Position numbers and translations under genes: made by a program
The notes under the pieces: model-generated
What the model saw: only the letters and a program-made list of their open reading frames with translations
Told to the model about the DNA's origin: nothing
The model's database searches: none
Source: Corynebacterium sphenisci DSM 44792
GTDB lineage: Bacteria > Actinomycetota > Actinomycetes > Mycobacteriales > Mycobacteriaceae
NCBI RefSeq assembly: GCF_001941505.1
Contig: NZ_CP009248.1
Span: 310,001-374,000 of the forward strand
Direction: 5' to 3'
Length of the DNA: 64,000 nucleotides
Part shown: piece by piece, positions 9,332 through 20,814 of the stretch
Layout of the letters: every line of letters begins with the position of its first letter
Position numbering within the stretch: position 1 is the stretch's first letter

Positions 9332-11464
9332 GTGGCTGAAGGTGCACTTCCCGTCAAGAAGGACCTGAACAAGGTCCGCAACATCGGCATCATGGCGCAC
9401 ATCGACGCCGGCAAGACCACCACGACCGAGCGGATCCTGTACTACACGGGCATCAACCGCAAGGTCGGCGAGACCCATGACGGTGCCTCGACCACCGACT
9501 GGATGGAGCAGGAGAAGGAGCGCGGCATCACCATCACCTCCGCCGCGGTGACCTGCTTCTGGAACGACAACCAGATCAACATCATCGACACCCCGGGCCA
9601 CGTCGACTTCACCGTCGAGGTGGAGCGTTCGCTGCGCGTGCTCGACGGCGCGGTGGCCGTGTTCGACGGCAAGGAGGGCGTGGAGCCGCAGTCCGAGCAG
9701 GTCTGGCGGCAGGCGCAGAAGTACGACGTGCCGCGCATCTGCTTCGTCAACAAGATGGACAAGCTCGGCGCCGACTTCGAGTACACCGTGGGCACCATCG
9801 TGGACCGCCTGGGCGCCAAGCCGCTGGTCATGCAGCTGCCGATCGGCGCCGAGGACGACTTCGACGGGGTCATCGACCTGCTGCAGATGAAGGCCCTGAT
9901 GTGGCCCGGCAAGACCGAGATCGGCACCGACGCCACCGTGGAGGAGATCCCCGCGGAGCTGGCCGACAAGGCCGCGGAGTACCGCGAGAAGCTCATCGAG
10001 ACCGTCGCGGAGTCCGATGAGGAGCTGATGGACAAGTACTTCGGCGGGGAGGAGCTGACCCTCGACGAGATCAAGGGCGCCATCCGCCGGATGACCATCA
10101 ACTCCGAGATCTACCCGGTGTACTGCGGCACCGCCTACAAGAACAAGGGCGTGCAGCCGCTGCTCGACGCCGTGGTCGACTTCCTGCCGACCCCGCTGGA
10201 CGTCGGCGAGGTGCACGGGCACAAGATGGGCGACGAGTCCGTCGACATGAACCGCAAGCCCTCCAAGGACGAGCCCTTCTCGGCCCTGGCCTTCAAGATC
10301 GCCGCGCACCCGTTCTTCGGCAAGCTGACCTTCGTGCGCGTCTACTCCGGCCGCGTGGAGCCGGGCGCCCAGGTGCTCAACTCCACCAAGGACAAGAAGG
10401 AGCGCGTCGGCAAGCTCTTCCAGATGCACGCGAACAAGGAGAACCCGGTCGACGAGGCCGTCGCCGGCAACATCTACGCGTTCATCGGGCTGAAGGACAC
10501 CACCACCGGCGACACCCTGTGCGCCCAGGACGCCCCGGTGGTGCTGGAGTCGATGACCTTCCCGGATCCGGTGATCTCGGTGGCCATCGAGCCGAAGTCG
10601 AAGGCCGACCAGGAGAAGCTCGGCACCGCCATCCAGCGGCTCGCCGAGGAGGACCCGACCTTCACCGTCCGCCTGGACGAGGAGACCGGCCAGACCGTCA
10701 TCGGCGGCATGGGCGAGCTGCACCTCGACGTGCTGGTGGACCGGATGAAGCGCGAGTTCAAGGTGGAGGCCAACGTGGGCGCCCCGCAGGTCGCCTACCG
10801 CGAGACCATCCGCAAGCCGGTGGAGAAGTTCGAGTACACCCACAAGAAGCAGACCGGCGGCTCCGGCCAGTTCGCGAAGGTGATCATCGCCCTGGAGCCC
10901 TACACCCCGAGCGCCGAGGAGGTCGAGGAGGGCGCCTCGACGACCTACCTCTTCGCCAACGAGGTCACCGGCGGCCGCGTGCCGAAGGAGTACATCCCCT
11001 CCGTCGACGCCGGCATCCAGGACGCCATGCAGTACGGCACCCTCGCCGGCTACCCGCTGGTGAACATCAAGGCCACCCTGCTCGACGGCCAGTACCACGA
11101 GGTCGACTCCTCGGAGATGGCCTTCAAGGTCGCCGGGTCGATGGCCCTGAAGGAGGCCGTGCAGAAGGCCAAGCCGGTGCTGCTGGAGCCGATGATGGCC
11201 GTCGAGGTGATCACCCCCGAGGAGTACATGGGCGAGGTCATCGGCGACATCAACGCCCGCCGCGGCCAGGTCAACTCCATGGAGGACCGCACCGGCGTCA
11301 AGGCCGTCAAGGCCCTGGTGCCGCTGTCGGAGATGTTCGGCTACGTCGGCGACCTGCGCTCCAAGACGCAGGGCCGCGCCAACTACACGATGATCTTCGA
11401 CTCCTACGCGGAGGTCCCCTCCTCCGTGGCGCAGGAGATCATCGCCGAGCGCACCGGCGCCTAG
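9332..11464 (+). CDS. fusA: Elongation factor G
   Basis: Predicted product is 710 residues, a ribosomal translocase GTPase. G1 is AHIDAGKT, the switch II region is DTPGHVD, and G4 is NKMD. Domains II-V follow at normal spacing, ending in [11 protein letters not shown]. The segment [20 protein letters not shown] is close to corynebacterial EF-G. GTG 9332 is preferred: it follows a purine-rich GGGGAAA sequence at the right distance and gives [19 protein letters not shown]. An in-frame GTG at 9320 is the alternative. Confidence 0.97.
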   Translation: MAEGALPVKKDLNKVRNIGIMAHIDAGKTTTTERILYYTGINRKVGETHDGASTTDWMEQEKERGITITSAAVTCFWNDNQINIIDTPGHVDFTVEVERSLRVLDGAVAVFDGKEGVEPQSEQVWRQAQKYDVPRICFVNKMDKLGADFEYTVGTIVDRLGAKPLVMQLPIGAEDDFDGVIDLLQMKALMWPGKTEIGTDATVEEIPAELADKAAEYREKLIETVAESDEELMDKYFGGEELTLDEIKGAIRRMTINSEIYPVYCGTAYKNKGVQPLLDAVVDFLPTPLDVGEVHGHKMGDESVDMNRKPSKDEPFSALAFKIAAHPFFGKLTFVRVYSGRVEPGAQVLNSTKDKKERVGKLFQMHANKENPVDEAVAGNIYAFIGLKDTTTGDTLCAQDAPVVLESMTFPDPVISVAIEPKSKADQEKLGTAIQRLAEEDPTFTVRLDEETGQTVIGGMGELHLDVLVDRMKREFKVEANVGAPQVAYRETIRKPVEKFEYTHKKQTGGSGQFAKVIIALEPYTPSAEEVEEGASTTYLFANEVTGGRVPKEYIPSVDAGIQDAMQYGTLAGYPLVNIKATLLDGQYHEVDSSEMAFKVAGSMALKEAVQKAKPVLLEPMMAVEVITPEEYMGEVIGDINARRGQVNSMEDRTGVKAVKALVPLSEMFGYVGDLRSKTQGRANYTMIFDSYAEVPSSVAQEIIAERTGA

Positions 11465-11863
11465 CGCGCCGCCGCGCACCCGCCCCCGCCGGTCCCGGCC
11501 GGCGGCGGCGGGGCGCACCCCACCCACCCCGGCCGGTGCGCCGGGGCGGGTGACGGTCCGCTGGGCACCGCCCCGTCCCGCCATGGGACGGTGCCCACGC
11601 CGGCCGTTACCCGGCCGACGGGACGGCGCGAGTCGTCCCCGCAGCCCGTCCACGGGCGCCGGGCGGTTTGTCAAGGACCGGCCCGGCCCCTAGTATGGGG
11701 TAACTGGCACAGTGAAATACCGCTGTCCGCGTACCCACCGCATCCCCGCCCGGCCGCCAGGCCGGGGAAGACCCTATGGTCGCGGGGCGTCAGTCGCGCG
11801 GGCGACCGCAACATTCTGTGGCTACGAAAGTCGTGGCCACCTTAACGTCCAGGAGGACCAACA
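11465..11863 (+). promoter_or_regulatory. fusA-tuf intergenic region with tuf promoter
   Basis: The first part holds imperfect GC-rich inverted repeats (about 11482-11514) that could attenuate fusA transcription. A good sigma-A-type promoter follows: TTGTCA at 11668-11673 and TAGTAT at 11691-11696 with a 17-bp spacer. It would give tuf its own transcript with a leader of about 160 nt ending in AGGAGG at 11851-11856. Separate transcription of tuf is common in corynebacteria. Confidence 0.65.
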
Positions 11864-13054
<1,191 letters not shown>

Positions 13055-13101
13055 GGTCCGTCCCCGCGCGTTGACCGGGCCGCCCGCCGGCCCGCACCGA
13101 G

Positions 13102-13132
13102 ACCACCCGGTCCCCCGCAGGGGCCGGGTGGT
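13102..13132 (+). terminator. tuf terminator
   Basis: The inverted repeat ACCACCCGG...CCGGGTGGT closes over a short loop about 50 bp after the tuf stop. It is a clear hairpin terminator with a weak T-tract (TCCTCG). Confidence 0.75.
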
Positions 13133-13459
13133 CCTCGTATGTCCGGGGTGCGGTGGCGGGGGAGCGGTCCCGCAGGCCCCGGGCCGGCCGGCGGGCCCGG
13201 ACCGCCCGCCCCGGGCGCGGCGCAGGCGGGACCCGACGCACCCACGGGTCCCGCAGGGGCCGTGTGCCCCCGGGGGCCGGGGGAGAGGGGACCCCCGCCG
13301 CCTCCCCGCGCACCCCGTCGGCCCCCTAAGGCGGGGGACGGCCCGCACCGGGGAGGGGGCGCGGGGCGCGCGGCGGGGGCCTGCGCGGGCAGGCCCCGGA
13401 TCGCCGAGGGCCCCGATGCGCGCACGGCGCATCGGGGCCCGCGGGGCCCTGCGACGGGC
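13133..13459. other. Non-coding gap between convergent tuf and Asp23 operon
   Basis: About 330 bp of extremely GC-rich sequence lies between the tuf terminator and the end of the - strand operon. I see no supportable gene; open frames across it are composition artefacts. The right end contains the hairpin listed at 13408-13440. Confidence 0.6.
13408..13440 (-). terminator. Terminator of the Asp23/Gls24 operon
   Basis: A perfect 14-bp inverted repeat (GGGCCCCGATGCGC / GCGCATCGGGGCCC) with a 5-nt loop lies about 20 bp beyond the stop of the last - strand gene. Confidence 0.75.
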
Positions 13460-13972
13460 TCAGCCGTCGGAGTCGACGTGCAGCAGGAAACGCACCGCGA
13501 TATCCGGGTCCACCCCGGCGCGGACGTCCTCCTCCAGCCGGCGGCAGGCCGCGGTCACCGGGGCGGCGTCCGCGGAGCGGCGGATGTCCCCGCGCACGGT
13601 GAGGGTGGGCGTGCCCGCCACGACCTCGGCGCGGGCGGTGGCCCGGCGCACCCCGGGCGCGTCGGCGAGCTGCTCGGCGACCGCGTCGGCGATGACCGCC
13701 GGGCGGTAGGTGAGCGTGCCGGTGGCGTCCGAGGAGGCGTCCACCACGGCGTCCGGCCGATCCCGGCGCAGATTGGCCACGATCAGCCAGAGCGCGATGA
13801 GGATGGCCAGCGCCGCGATGAGCACCAGCACCCAGGTCGCCGGGGTCACCGGCAGCGACTCCGGCAGATCCGGGGCGGCGCCGGTGAGGTAGGCGGCGAC
13901 CCCGCCGCCGAGGAGGGCCAGGCCGAGCACGCCGATGATGACGCGGTCGATGATGTTCGCGGAACGGCTCAT
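13460..13972 (-). CDS. Membrane protein of the Asp23/Gls24 operon (AmaP-like)
   Basis: Predicted product is 170 residues starting MSRSANIIDRVIIGVLG. Two hydrophobic segments (about residues 8-28 and 45-65) are followed by a soluble domain, as in AmaP-type anchors that hold Asp23-family proteins at the membrane. ATG 13972 overlaps the stop of the preceding gene (ATGA). The open frame runs further upstream, but the overlap and the typical N-terminus decide the start. Last gene of the operon. Role inferred from operon and topology. Confidence 0.7.
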   Translation of the reverse strand: MSRSANIIDRVIIGVLGLALLGGGVAAYLTGAAPDLPESLPVTPATWVLVLIAALAILIALWLIVANLRRDRPDAVVDASSDATGTLTYRPAVIADAVAEQLADAPGVRRATARAEVVAGTPTLTVRGDIRRSADAAPVTAACRRLEEDVRAGVDPDIAVRFLLHVDSDG

Positions 13973-14652
13973 CGCTGGGCCTCCTTGCTCCGCTCCAGGC
14001 GGATCGTCGGGCTCGGGGGATCGGCGAGCAGCGCCGCGAGCTCCGCGGCCACCGCCTGCCGGATGGCGTTCTCCGCGGCCGCGGCGTCCGCCCCGGCGTA
14101 GCGCACCTTGACGGTGACCGATTTCGCGGACACCGCCGAGGAGGCCTCCAGCACCCCGGGCGCCCGCCGGGCGCGCATGGTGGTGCGCCGGGCGACGTCC
14201 GCGGGCCGGATCCAGCCGGAGAAGCCGGGCATCGGCAGGTGGGTGACCCGCCGCGGCTTCACCGCGATGATGATGAGCACCAGGCCCACCACCCCGGCGA
14301 TGATCGCCGTGGGCAGCACCAGGTCCTGCCACTCCACCGCGCGGATCCGCTCGATCGCCCAGGCCAGCCATTCGGGGCCGTCGACGTCGCCGGCGCGCAC
14401 CAGCAGATCGTGGATCGCGGCGCCGGCCAGGGCGAGCAGCCCGAGGGCGAGCAGCACCGTGGCGGGCCGGGCCGCGGGCGCGGCCTTCGGGGGCAGCGCC
14501 GAGCCCTCGGCGCGCTCGCCGGCGGGGGCGTCCCCGCCCGCGGGCGCGGGTGCGGCGTCCGCCGCCTGCGCGGGCGGCGCGGAGGTCTCCGCGGGCTCCG
14601 CGAGGGCTCCGGCCGCGGGGTCCCGGACGGGTTCCGGGGTCGATCCGGTCAT
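13969..14652 (-). CDS. DUF6286-like two-TM membrane protein
   Basis: Predicted product is 227 residues. A Pro/Ala-rich cytosolic N-terminus (to about residue 65) is followed by two membrane segments (ATVLLALGLLALAGAAIHDL and VLPTAIIAGVVGLVLIIIAV) and a C-terminal soluble domain ending in LERSKEAQR. This organisation matches DUF6286 proteins of actinobacterial Asp23 operons. It overlaps both neighbours by 4 bp, indicating translational coupling. Function unknown. Confidence 0.7.
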   Translation of the reverse strand: MTGSTPEPVRDPAAGALAEPAETSAPPAQAADAAPAPAGGDAPAGERAEGSALPPKAAPAARPATVLLALGLLALAGAAIHDLLVRAGDVDGPEWLAWAIERIRAVEWQDLVLPTAIIAGVVGLVLIIIAVKPRRVTHLPMPGFSGWIRPADVARRTTMRARRAPGVLEASSAVSAKSVTVKVRYAGADAAAAENAIRQAVAAELAALLADPPSPTIRLERSKEAQR

Positions 14653-15557
14653 GGCCTCTCCTCCTGCGTCGTATCGGCCCGGCGGGCCGCGGGCGGCACC
14701 CGGCCCGGGATCACCCGGGGCGGGACCGGCCGCGGCGGCGGCGGGGCGCTCACCCGGCGCACCCGGGCCGGGGCGACCCGGGGCCGGGCCAGGCGCACCG
14801 GCCGCGGCGCCCGGGGCACCAGGGGCCGGGGCTCCAGGGGCATGGTCGGGGTCACCGGGCGCAGCTCCGGGGGCGCGGCCACCGGCCGCGGGCGCACCGG
14901 CGGCGGGGCGGCCACCGGGCGCATCCGGGGTGCGGCCGGGGCGCGCACCGGCACCACCCGGGGCCGCTCCGGGGCGGTGACCCGGCGCGGCCGCGGCGCG
15001 GCCGGGGTGGCCGGGGTCCACCCGTCCAGGCCGGCCGGGGCGGCGATGCCGCGCACCGCCGGCGGCGGCGGGGCGGCGATGGCCCGCACCGGGGTGGTGC
15101 GGGTCGCCTTCGGCCGGGCCGGGGCGGGCCGGGCCGGCGCGGCCGGGCCGGCGAAGCCGGGGGCGGCGTCGAAGCCGGCCAGCTCGGCGGCGCCGACGCG
15201 GCGCCGGGCCGGATCCGGGTGCGCCTCGGCGACCCGGACGTCCACGCTGTTCGCGGTGACCCCGGCGGCCTCGGCGAACCAGGTGATGATGGTGTCGCGC
15301 ACCCGGGCGGCGACCGCCCCGACCGGGGCGGGCCAGGCCACCGCGATCTCCGCGTCCACGGTGACCACGGTGCCGGAGGCGTCCACGCCGATGTCGACGC
15401 GGGGCAGGCTGCGCCCGGTGAGCTTGCTCAGGCCCCCGCCGGCGTCGCCGAGGGTGCCGGGCACGGCGCCGATCGCGGCCAGCGCGATCCGCTCCAGGGC
15501 CCGGGCGTCCACGGCGGTGCGGCCGGGGCCGGGGGTGTGGGCTTGGACCTCCGCCAC
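14649..15557 (-). CDS. Asp23/Gls24-family protein with long Pro/Arg-rich tail
   Basis: Predicted product is 302 residues. The first ~120 residues (ALERIALAAIGAVPGTLG, VDIGVDASGTVVTVDAEIAV, VRDTIITWFAEAAGVTANSV) follow the Asp23/Gls24 alkaline-shock fold. The remainder is a Pro/Arg/Ala-rich disordered tail of about 150 residues, unusual for the family and highly basic. It is the second Asp23-type protein of the operon and overlaps the next gene by 4 bp. The tail could bind nucleic acid or anionic envelope polymers; that is inference. Confidence 0.7.
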   Translation of the reverse strand: MAEVQAHTPGPGRTAVDARALERIALAAIGAVPGTLGDAGGGLSKLTGRSLPRVDIGVDASGTVVTVDAEIAVAWPAPVGAVAARVRDTIITWFAEAAGVTANSVDVRVAEAHPDPARRRVGAAELAGFDAAPGFAGPAAPARPAPARPKATRTTPVRAIAAPPPPAVRGIAAPAGLDGWTPATPAAPRPRRVTAPERPRVVPVRAPAAPRMRPVAAPPPVRPRPVAAPPELRPVTPTMPLEPRPLVPRAPRPVRLARPRVAPARVRRVSAPPPPRPVPPRVIPGRVPPAARRADTTQEERP

Positions 15558-15560
15558 GGG

Positions 15561-15740
15561 TCAGTCCCGTCCGGCGTCGCGCCAGAGCGCGCGGAAGTCG
15601 ATGACCCCGTCGGCCTGGGCGCCGATCGCGGCGCCGACCGCGGCGAAGACCACGGCCAGGACGAAGCCGCCGAAGCCGCCGATGAGGGAGACCAGCGCCA
15701 GCAGCAGGCCGGCGAGGATGCCGAGTCTCAGGTTGTCCAT
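15561..15740 (-). CDS. Small DUF2273-like membrane protein
   Basis: Predicted product is 59 residues starting MDNLRLGILAGLLLALVSL. It has two closely spaced hydrophobic helices with glycines, then ADGVIDFRALWRDAGRD. Size and position match the small DUF2273 proteins found in Asp23/Gls24 operons, which are thought to be membrane partners of Asp23 proteins. It fits between its neighbours with spacings of 0 and 3 bp. Confidence 0.75.
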   Translation of the reverse strand: MDNLRLGILAGLLLALVSLIGGFGGFVLAVVFAAVGAAIGAQADGVIDFRALWRDAGRD

Positions 15741-16091
15741 TTACTTTCCTCCGTCGTTGTCGGGGCGGCCCTCGCCGCCGGTGACGTCCGCGAGCACGAC
15801 GTCGATGGGCCGGTCGTCGCCGGGGCCGAGCGCGCCGCGGGCGGCGGCGCGCACCTCGTCCAGGCGCGGGCGCAGATCCCCGTCCCCGGGGCCGGCGACC
15901 CGCAGCCGGACGTGCGCGGCCAGCCGGCCGCCGGCCTCGCGCAGCCCGGTGACCCGGCGGCCCGGGAAGAGCAGCGCGACCTCCCCGAAGCGGCCGCCGT
16001 CCAGCCCGGCGACCGGGTCCAGGGCGGTGATCGCCGCGGCGACGGCCTCGGCCTGGTCGGCGGTGAGCGGGGCGGGGCCGGTGCCGGCCAT
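15741..16091 (-). CDS. Conserved small protein of the Asp23 operon
   Basis: Predicted product is 116 residues starting MAGTGPAPLTADQAEAVAAA. It looks like a compact alpha/beta protein (VALLFPGRRVTGLR, LAAHVRLRVAG, PIDVVLADV) with an acidic Gly-rich end. It lies directly between an Asp23 gene and the DUF2273-like gene, where actinobacteria often carry a small degenerate Asp23-like or uncharacterised protein. No motif identified. Confidence 0.65.
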   Translation of the reverse strand: MAGTGPAPLTADQAEAVAAAITALDPVAGLDGGRFGEVALLFPGRRVTGLREAGGRLAAHVRLRVAGPGDGDLRPRLDEVRAAARGALGPGDDRPIDVVLADVTGGEGRPDNDGGK

Positions 16092-16093
16092 GA

Positions 16094-16552
16094 TCAGTTC
16101 ACCCGGGCGGGGCGGTCGTCCTCCTCCTCGGAGGAGTCCCCGTCGTCCAGGTTGATGTCGTGCACGGTGACGTTGACCTCGGTGACCTCCAGACCGGTCA
16201 TCCGCTCGATGGACACGATCACGTTGCGGCGCACCGCGGCGGCCAGCTCGTGGATGGCCACCCCGTACTCGGCGACGAGGGAGATGTCCACGGCGGCCTG
16301 GGTCTCCCCGACCTCGGTGGACACGCCGTGCTGCTGGGCCATGGTGGAGCCGGGGATCCGGTTGCGCACGGCCTCGCTGATGGCGCCGCCGGAGCCCATG
16401 TCGTAGACCCCGGAGACCTCGCGGGCGGCGATCGCGGCGATGGTGGTCACCACGGTGTCCTCGATGATGGTGCGGCCGGGGCCGCCGGCGGCCTGCTCAT
16501 CGCGGGTGGCGATGGCCTTGTTCTCGGCGGCCTGGTCCTTCTTCTCGCTCAT
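16094..16552 (-). CDS. Asp23/Gls24 family envelope stress response protein
   Basis: Predicted product is 152 residues. The core IIEDTVVTTIAAIAAREVSG, VDISLVAEYGVAIHELAAAV and VIVSIERMTGLEVTEVNVTV is a canonical Asp23/Gls24 domain with the conserved V(x)DI beta strand. First gene of the six-gene - strand operon, followed at 2 bp by the next. Members of this family form membrane-associated assemblies linked to cell-envelope stress in Gram-positives; the role in this organism is not known. Confidence 0.85.
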   Translation of the reverse strand: MSEKKDQAAENKAIATRDEQAAGGPGRTIIEDTVVTTIAAIAAREVSGVYDMGSGGAISEAVRNRIPGSTMAQQHGVSTEVGETQAAVDISLVAEYGVAIHELAAAVRRNVIVSIERMTGLEVTEVNVTVHDINLDDGDSSEEEDDRPARVN

Positions 16553-17334
16553 GCGGGATGCTCCTTCGCAGGATAGGTAAACGATGTGTATTCAAGTTCT
16601 ACCCCAAATCTGGCCCGTTCGCCGGGCGGGCCGGGCCCCGGGCCTGGCATGATGGGGCGGCGGGGGTGCCGCGCGGGGTGGAAAGCAGACGGTGGTTCAG
16701 GACCGCTGACGGGGACTGATTCGCTTGCGCACATACGCAATAGGGTCCGGATCGGCGAGCCCGGGCCCGGCGGCGCGCGGCCCCGGCGGGCGGTGCGCCG
16801 GGGCCGCCCCGGCGCGGTGCGGGCCGGGGCCGGGTGCGGATTTGTCCGCGGCGGCGCGGCGTGCTTTAATACACGGGTTGCTTTGACACGGCATCAGCGC
16901 CTCACGACCGTCAGGCCCGAAGGGAACCGGCGACCGGCCGAGCGCGTGCGATGCCGCTGGCGAGGCGAGCATGGACCATCGAGCCGATTTCCCGGATACG
17001 GGGGATGGGCCCGGTCACCGACGCCGCGGGGTGCGCGACACGCCCGGCTGCGGGGACCGGGGGCCATGGCAAGAGAACAGCGGCAGCAGGCGAGGAAGCC
17101 CCCACGCGGGGGAGTCCCTCCCGGCGAGTCACCGGTTCCCGACGCGGATCACCCGCGCCGGCGGCCACGGCGGCGACCAGGCGCTGTACTTGCGCCGGGT
17201 CGCCCGAGGTGGCCCGGACACTCGAGGAAGACAAGCCATCGGCTCTGGCGCTGGGGATCCCGGTCGCCGGCGACCGGGGCCGAGAAGGAACAGGAAACCG
17301 CCCGAGGGGGCGTGTGACCGAGGAGAGGACAAGC
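16553..17334 (+). promoter_or_regulatory. S10 operon promoter and long leader; divergent Asp23 promoter region
   Basis: This 780-bp gap separates the divergent Asp23 and S10 operons. A convincing S10 promoter is TTGTCC at 16842-16847 with TTTAAT (overlapping TAATAC) from 16865, a 17-bp spacer. Transcription would start near 16877, leaving a leader of about 455 nt before the rpsJ start. Open frames in the leader lack convincing starts or protein-like composition. An AT-richer patch at 16570-16600 probably holds the Asp23 operon promoter. The long leader is a plausible site for ribosomal autoregulation (inference). Confidence 0.55.
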
Positions 17335-17640
17335 GTGGCGGGACAGAAGATCCGCATCAGGCTGAAGGCCTACGACCACGAGGCGATCGACGCGTCTGCG
17401 CGCAAGATCGTCGAGACGGTCACCCGCACGGGTGCCCGCGTGGTCGGGCCGGTGCCGTTGCCCACCGAGAAGAACGTGTACTGCGTCATCCGCTCGCCGC
17501 ACAAGTACAAGGACTCGCGCGAGCACTTCGAGATGCGCACCCACAAGCGTCTCATCGACATCCTCGACCCGACGCCGAAGACGGTGGACGCGCTCATGCG
17601 CATCGACCTGCCGGCCAGCGTCGACGTGAACATTCAGTGA
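17335..17640 (+). CDS. rpsJ: 30S ribosomal protein S10
   Basis: Predicted product is 101 residues, standard length for actinobacterial S10 (NusE). GTG 17335 follows GAGGAGAGGA and gives [16 protein letters not shown]. The conserved [10 protein letters not shown] and [15 protein letters not shown] segments are intact. S10 also acts in transcription antitermination as the NusB partner. Opens the S10 operon; an in-frame open extension upstream is leader sequence. Confidence 0.97.
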   Translation: MAGQKIRIRLKAYDHEAIDASARKIVETVTRTGARVVGPVPLPTEKNVYCVIRSPHKYKDSREHFEMRTHKRLIDILDPTPKTVDALMRIDLPASVDVNIQ

Positions 17641-17670
17641 GCCTGGACTACGGCAGCGGAGACTTAGACT

Positions 17671-18327
17671 ATGAGTGAAAACGAGATCAAGGGCATCCTG
17701 GGCACCAAGCTCGGCATGACCCAGGTCTTCGACGAGGACAACCGGGTCGTCCCGGTGACCGTCGTCGAGGCCGGGCCCTGCGTGGTGACCCAGGTGCGCA
17801 CCCAGGAAACCGACGGCTACGACGCCGTCCAGATCGCCTTCGGCGAGATCGACCCGCGCCGGGTGAACAAGCCCGGCGCCGGCCACTTCAAGAAGGCCGG
17901 GGTCACCCCCCGCCGGCACGTGGCCGAGATCCGCACCCCGGACGCCTCCTCCTACGAGGTCGGCCAGACCGTGGGCGTGGACGTCTTCGGCGACATCGAG
18001 TACGTCGACGTCACCGGCACCTCCAAGGGCAAGGGCTTCGCCGGCGCCATGAAGCGGCACGGCTTCGCCGGCCAGGGCGCCTCCCACGGCAACCAGGCCG
18101 CGCACCGCCGGGTCGGCGGCATCGGCGCCTGCGCCACCCCGGCCCGCGTGTTCAAGGGCAAGCGGATGGCCGGCCGGATGGGCAATGACCGGGTCACGAC
18201 CCAGAACCTCAAGATCCAGAAGATCGACGCCGACGCCAACCTGCTGCTCATCAAGGGCGCGGTGCCGGGCGTCCGCGGCGGCCTCCTGGTCGTCAAGACC
18301 GCTGTGAAGGGTGGTGCTCACGCATGA
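17671..18327 (+). CDS. rplC: 50S ribosomal protein L3
   Basis: Predicted product is 218 residues starting [20 protein letters not shown]. The W-finger/tip region ([26 protein letters not shown]) is conserved; this loop approaches the peptidyl-transferase centre. It follows rpsJ by 30 bp and its stop overlaps the rplD start. Confidence 0.98.
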   Translation: MSENEIKGILGTKLGMTQVFDEDNRVVPVTVVEAGPCVVTQVRTQETDGYDAVQIAFGEIDPRRVNKPGAGHFKKAGVTPRRHVAEIRTPDASSYEVGQTVGVDVFGDIEYVDVTGTSKGKGFAGAMKRHGFAGQGASHGNQAAHRRVGGIGACATPARVFKGKRMAGRMGNDRVTTQNLKIQKIDADANLLLIKGAVPGVRGGLLVVKTAVKGGAHA

Positions 18328-18974
18328 CGAACCTGAAGTTGGACGTCCACACCGCCTCCGGTGAGGTCAACGGCTCCGTCGACCTGCCGGCCGAGGTGTT
18401 CGACGTCGAGGTGTCCAAGGCCCTGCTGCACCAGGTCGTCGTCGCCCAGCTGGCCGCGGCCCGCCAGGGCACGCACAAGACCAAGACCCGCGGCGAGGTC
18501 CGCGGCGGCGGCCGCAAGCCGTGGCGCCAGAAGGGCACCGGCCGGGCCCGCCAGGGCTCCATCCGGGCCCCGCACTGGACCGGCGGCGGCGTGGTGCACG
18601 GGCGCATCCCGCGCGACTACTCCCAGCGCACCCCGAAGAAGATGAAGGCCGCCGCGCTGCGCGGGGCCCTGTCCGACCGGGCGCGCCACGACCGCATCCA
18701 CGTCGTCGAGGAGCTCGTCTCCGGGCAGACCCCGTCCACCAAGGCCGCCCGCGGCCTGCTGGGCAAGCTCACCGACCGGCGCAATGTGCTGGTGGTGCTG
18801 CCCCGCGAGGACGTGGCCTCCCGGAAGAGCGCCCGCAACCTGCCGGGCGTGCACATCCTGCCCCAGGACCAGCTCAACACCTACGACGTGCTCAAGGCCG
18901 ATGACGTGGTGTTCGCCGTGCAGGCGCTCACCGACTTCATCGCCCGGACCACCGGTTCGGAGGAGGAGAAGTAA
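18324..18974 (+). CDS. rplD: 50S ribosomal protein L4
   Basis: Predicted product is 216 residues. The central extended loop ([32 protein letters not shown]), which lines the peptide exit tunnel and is the site of macrolide-resistance changes in other species, is intact. ATG overlaps the rplC stop (ATGA); its TAA shares its last base with the rplW start. In some bacteria L4 autoregulates the S10 operon; no such element is identified here. Confidence 0.98.
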   Translation: MTNLKLDVHTASGEVNGSVDLPAEVFDVEVSKALLHQVVVAQLAAARQGTHKTKTRGEVRGGGRKPWRQKGTGRARQGSIRAPHWTGGGVVHGRIPRDYSQRTPKKMKAAALRGALSDRARHDRIHVVEELVSGQTPSTKAARGLLGKLTDRRNVLVVLPREDVASRKSARNLPGVHILPQDQLNTYDVLKADDVVFAVQALTDFIARTTGSEEEK

Positions 18975-19279
18975 TGGCCACCATCGCGGATCCCCGGGAC
19001 GTCATCATCGCCCCGGTCGTGTCGGAGAAGTCCTACGGGCTCATGGAGCAGAACGTGTACACGTTCCTGGTCTCCCCCGACGCGAACAAGACCCAGATCA
19101 AGATCGCGGTCCAGGAGATCTTCGGCGTGAAGGTCGCCGGCGTCAACACCGTCAACCGTGAGGGCAAGCTCAAGCGCTCCCGCACCGGCTACGGTCGCCG
19201 CAAGGCCACCAAGCGCGCCTACGTGACTCTCGCGGCCGGCAGCGATCCCATCGACATCTTCGGCGGTTCGACCGCCTAG
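18974..19279 (+). CDS. rplW: 50S ribosomal protein L23
   Basis: Predicted product is 101 residues with the typical segments [32 protein letters not shown] and [11 protein letters not shown]23 sits at the tunnel exit and docks trigger factor and SRP. The start overlaps the rplD stop by one base. Confidence 0.97.
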   Translation: MATIADPRDVIIAPVVSEKSYGLMEQNVYTFLVSPDANKTQIKIAVQEIFGVKVAGVNTVNREGKLKRSRTGYGRRKATKRAYVTLAAGSDPIDIFGGSTA

Positions 19280-19312
19280 GCGAGTCGACGAGGAAGTTAA
19301 AGGAAGAGCAAC

Positions 19313-20155
<843 letters not shown>

Positions 20156-20169
20156 GGAGGTAACAGAGA

Positions 20170-20448
20170 ATGCCACGCAGCCTGAAGAAGGGCCCGTTCG
20201 TCGATGAGCACCTCCTTGCGAAGGTGGACGCTCAGAACGAGAAGGGCACCAAGCAGGTCATCAAGACCTGGTCCCGCCGCTCCACGATTCTCCCCGACTT
20301 CATCGGCCACACCTTCGCCGTCCATGACGGCCGGAAGCATGTGCCGGTGTTCGTGGACGACTCGATGGTCGGCCACAAGCTGGGCGAATTCGCCCCGACC
20401 AAGACCTTCAAGGGTCATATCAAGGACGACAAGAAGGGACGTCGATAA
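20170..20448 (+). CDS. rpsS: 30S ribosomal protein S19
   Basis: Predicted product is 92 residues starting [16 protein letters not shown], with the conserved [19 protein letters not shown] and [11 protein letters not shown] segments. It is preceded by a near-perfect Shine-Dalgarno TAAGGAGGT that overlaps the rplB stop codon. Confidence 0.98.
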   Translation: MPRSLKKGPFVDEHLLAKVDAQNEKGTKQVIKTWSRRSTILPDFIGHTFAVHDGRKHVPVFVDDSMVGHKLGEFAPTKTFKGHIKDDKKGRR

Positions 20449-20451
20449 GCC

Positions 20452-20814
20452 ATGGGCGACAACGTCACCTCCGCCCGCGCCACGGCGCGCTTCGTCCGGA
20501 CCACCCCGATGAAGGCCCGCCGCGTGCTGGACACCATCCGCGGCGAGTCCGTCGACGCGGCCCTGGCCAAGCTGGAGTACGCCCCGCAGGGCGCCTCCGA
20601 GCAGATCTCCAAGATCGTCGCCTCCGCGGCGGCCAACGCCGAGAACAACGCCGGCCTCGACCCGCGCAGCCTGGTCATCACCCAGTGCTGGGCGGACGAG
20701 GGGCCGACCATGAAGCGGTTCCGGCCCCGCGCGCAGGGCCGCGCCTTCCACGTCCGGAAGCGCACCAGCCACATCACCGTGGTCGTCGAGAGCCAGAAGG
20801 AAGGTGCTCAGTAG
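20452..20814 (+). CDS. rplV: 50S ribosomal protein L22
   Basis: Predicted product is 120 residues. The N-terminal [20 protein letters not shown] and the C-terminal hairpin segment [20 protein letters not shown], which extends into the exit tunnel, are conserved. The stop TAG shares its last base with the rpsC GTG. Confidence 0.97.
   Translation: MGDNVTSARATARFVRTTPMKARRVLDTIRGESVDAALAKLEYAPQGASEQISKIVASAAANAENNAGLDPRSLVITQCWADEGPTMKRFRPRAQGRAFHVRKRTSHITVVVESQKEGAQ

Noticed and set aside
9230..11674. An open frame of 814 codons antisense to fusA
   Set aside because: Leu/Val/His/Gly-rich shadow of a strongly codon-biased gene.
13055..13459. Possible gene between tuf and the Asp23 operon
   Set aside because: Only Gly/Arg/Pro-rich frames exist and both ends are occupied by terminator hairpins.
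16586..17317. Open frames in the S10 leader
   Set aside because: Arg/Gly/Pro-rich, no convincing start or family resemblance, and downstream of the likely promoter; better read as untranslated leader.
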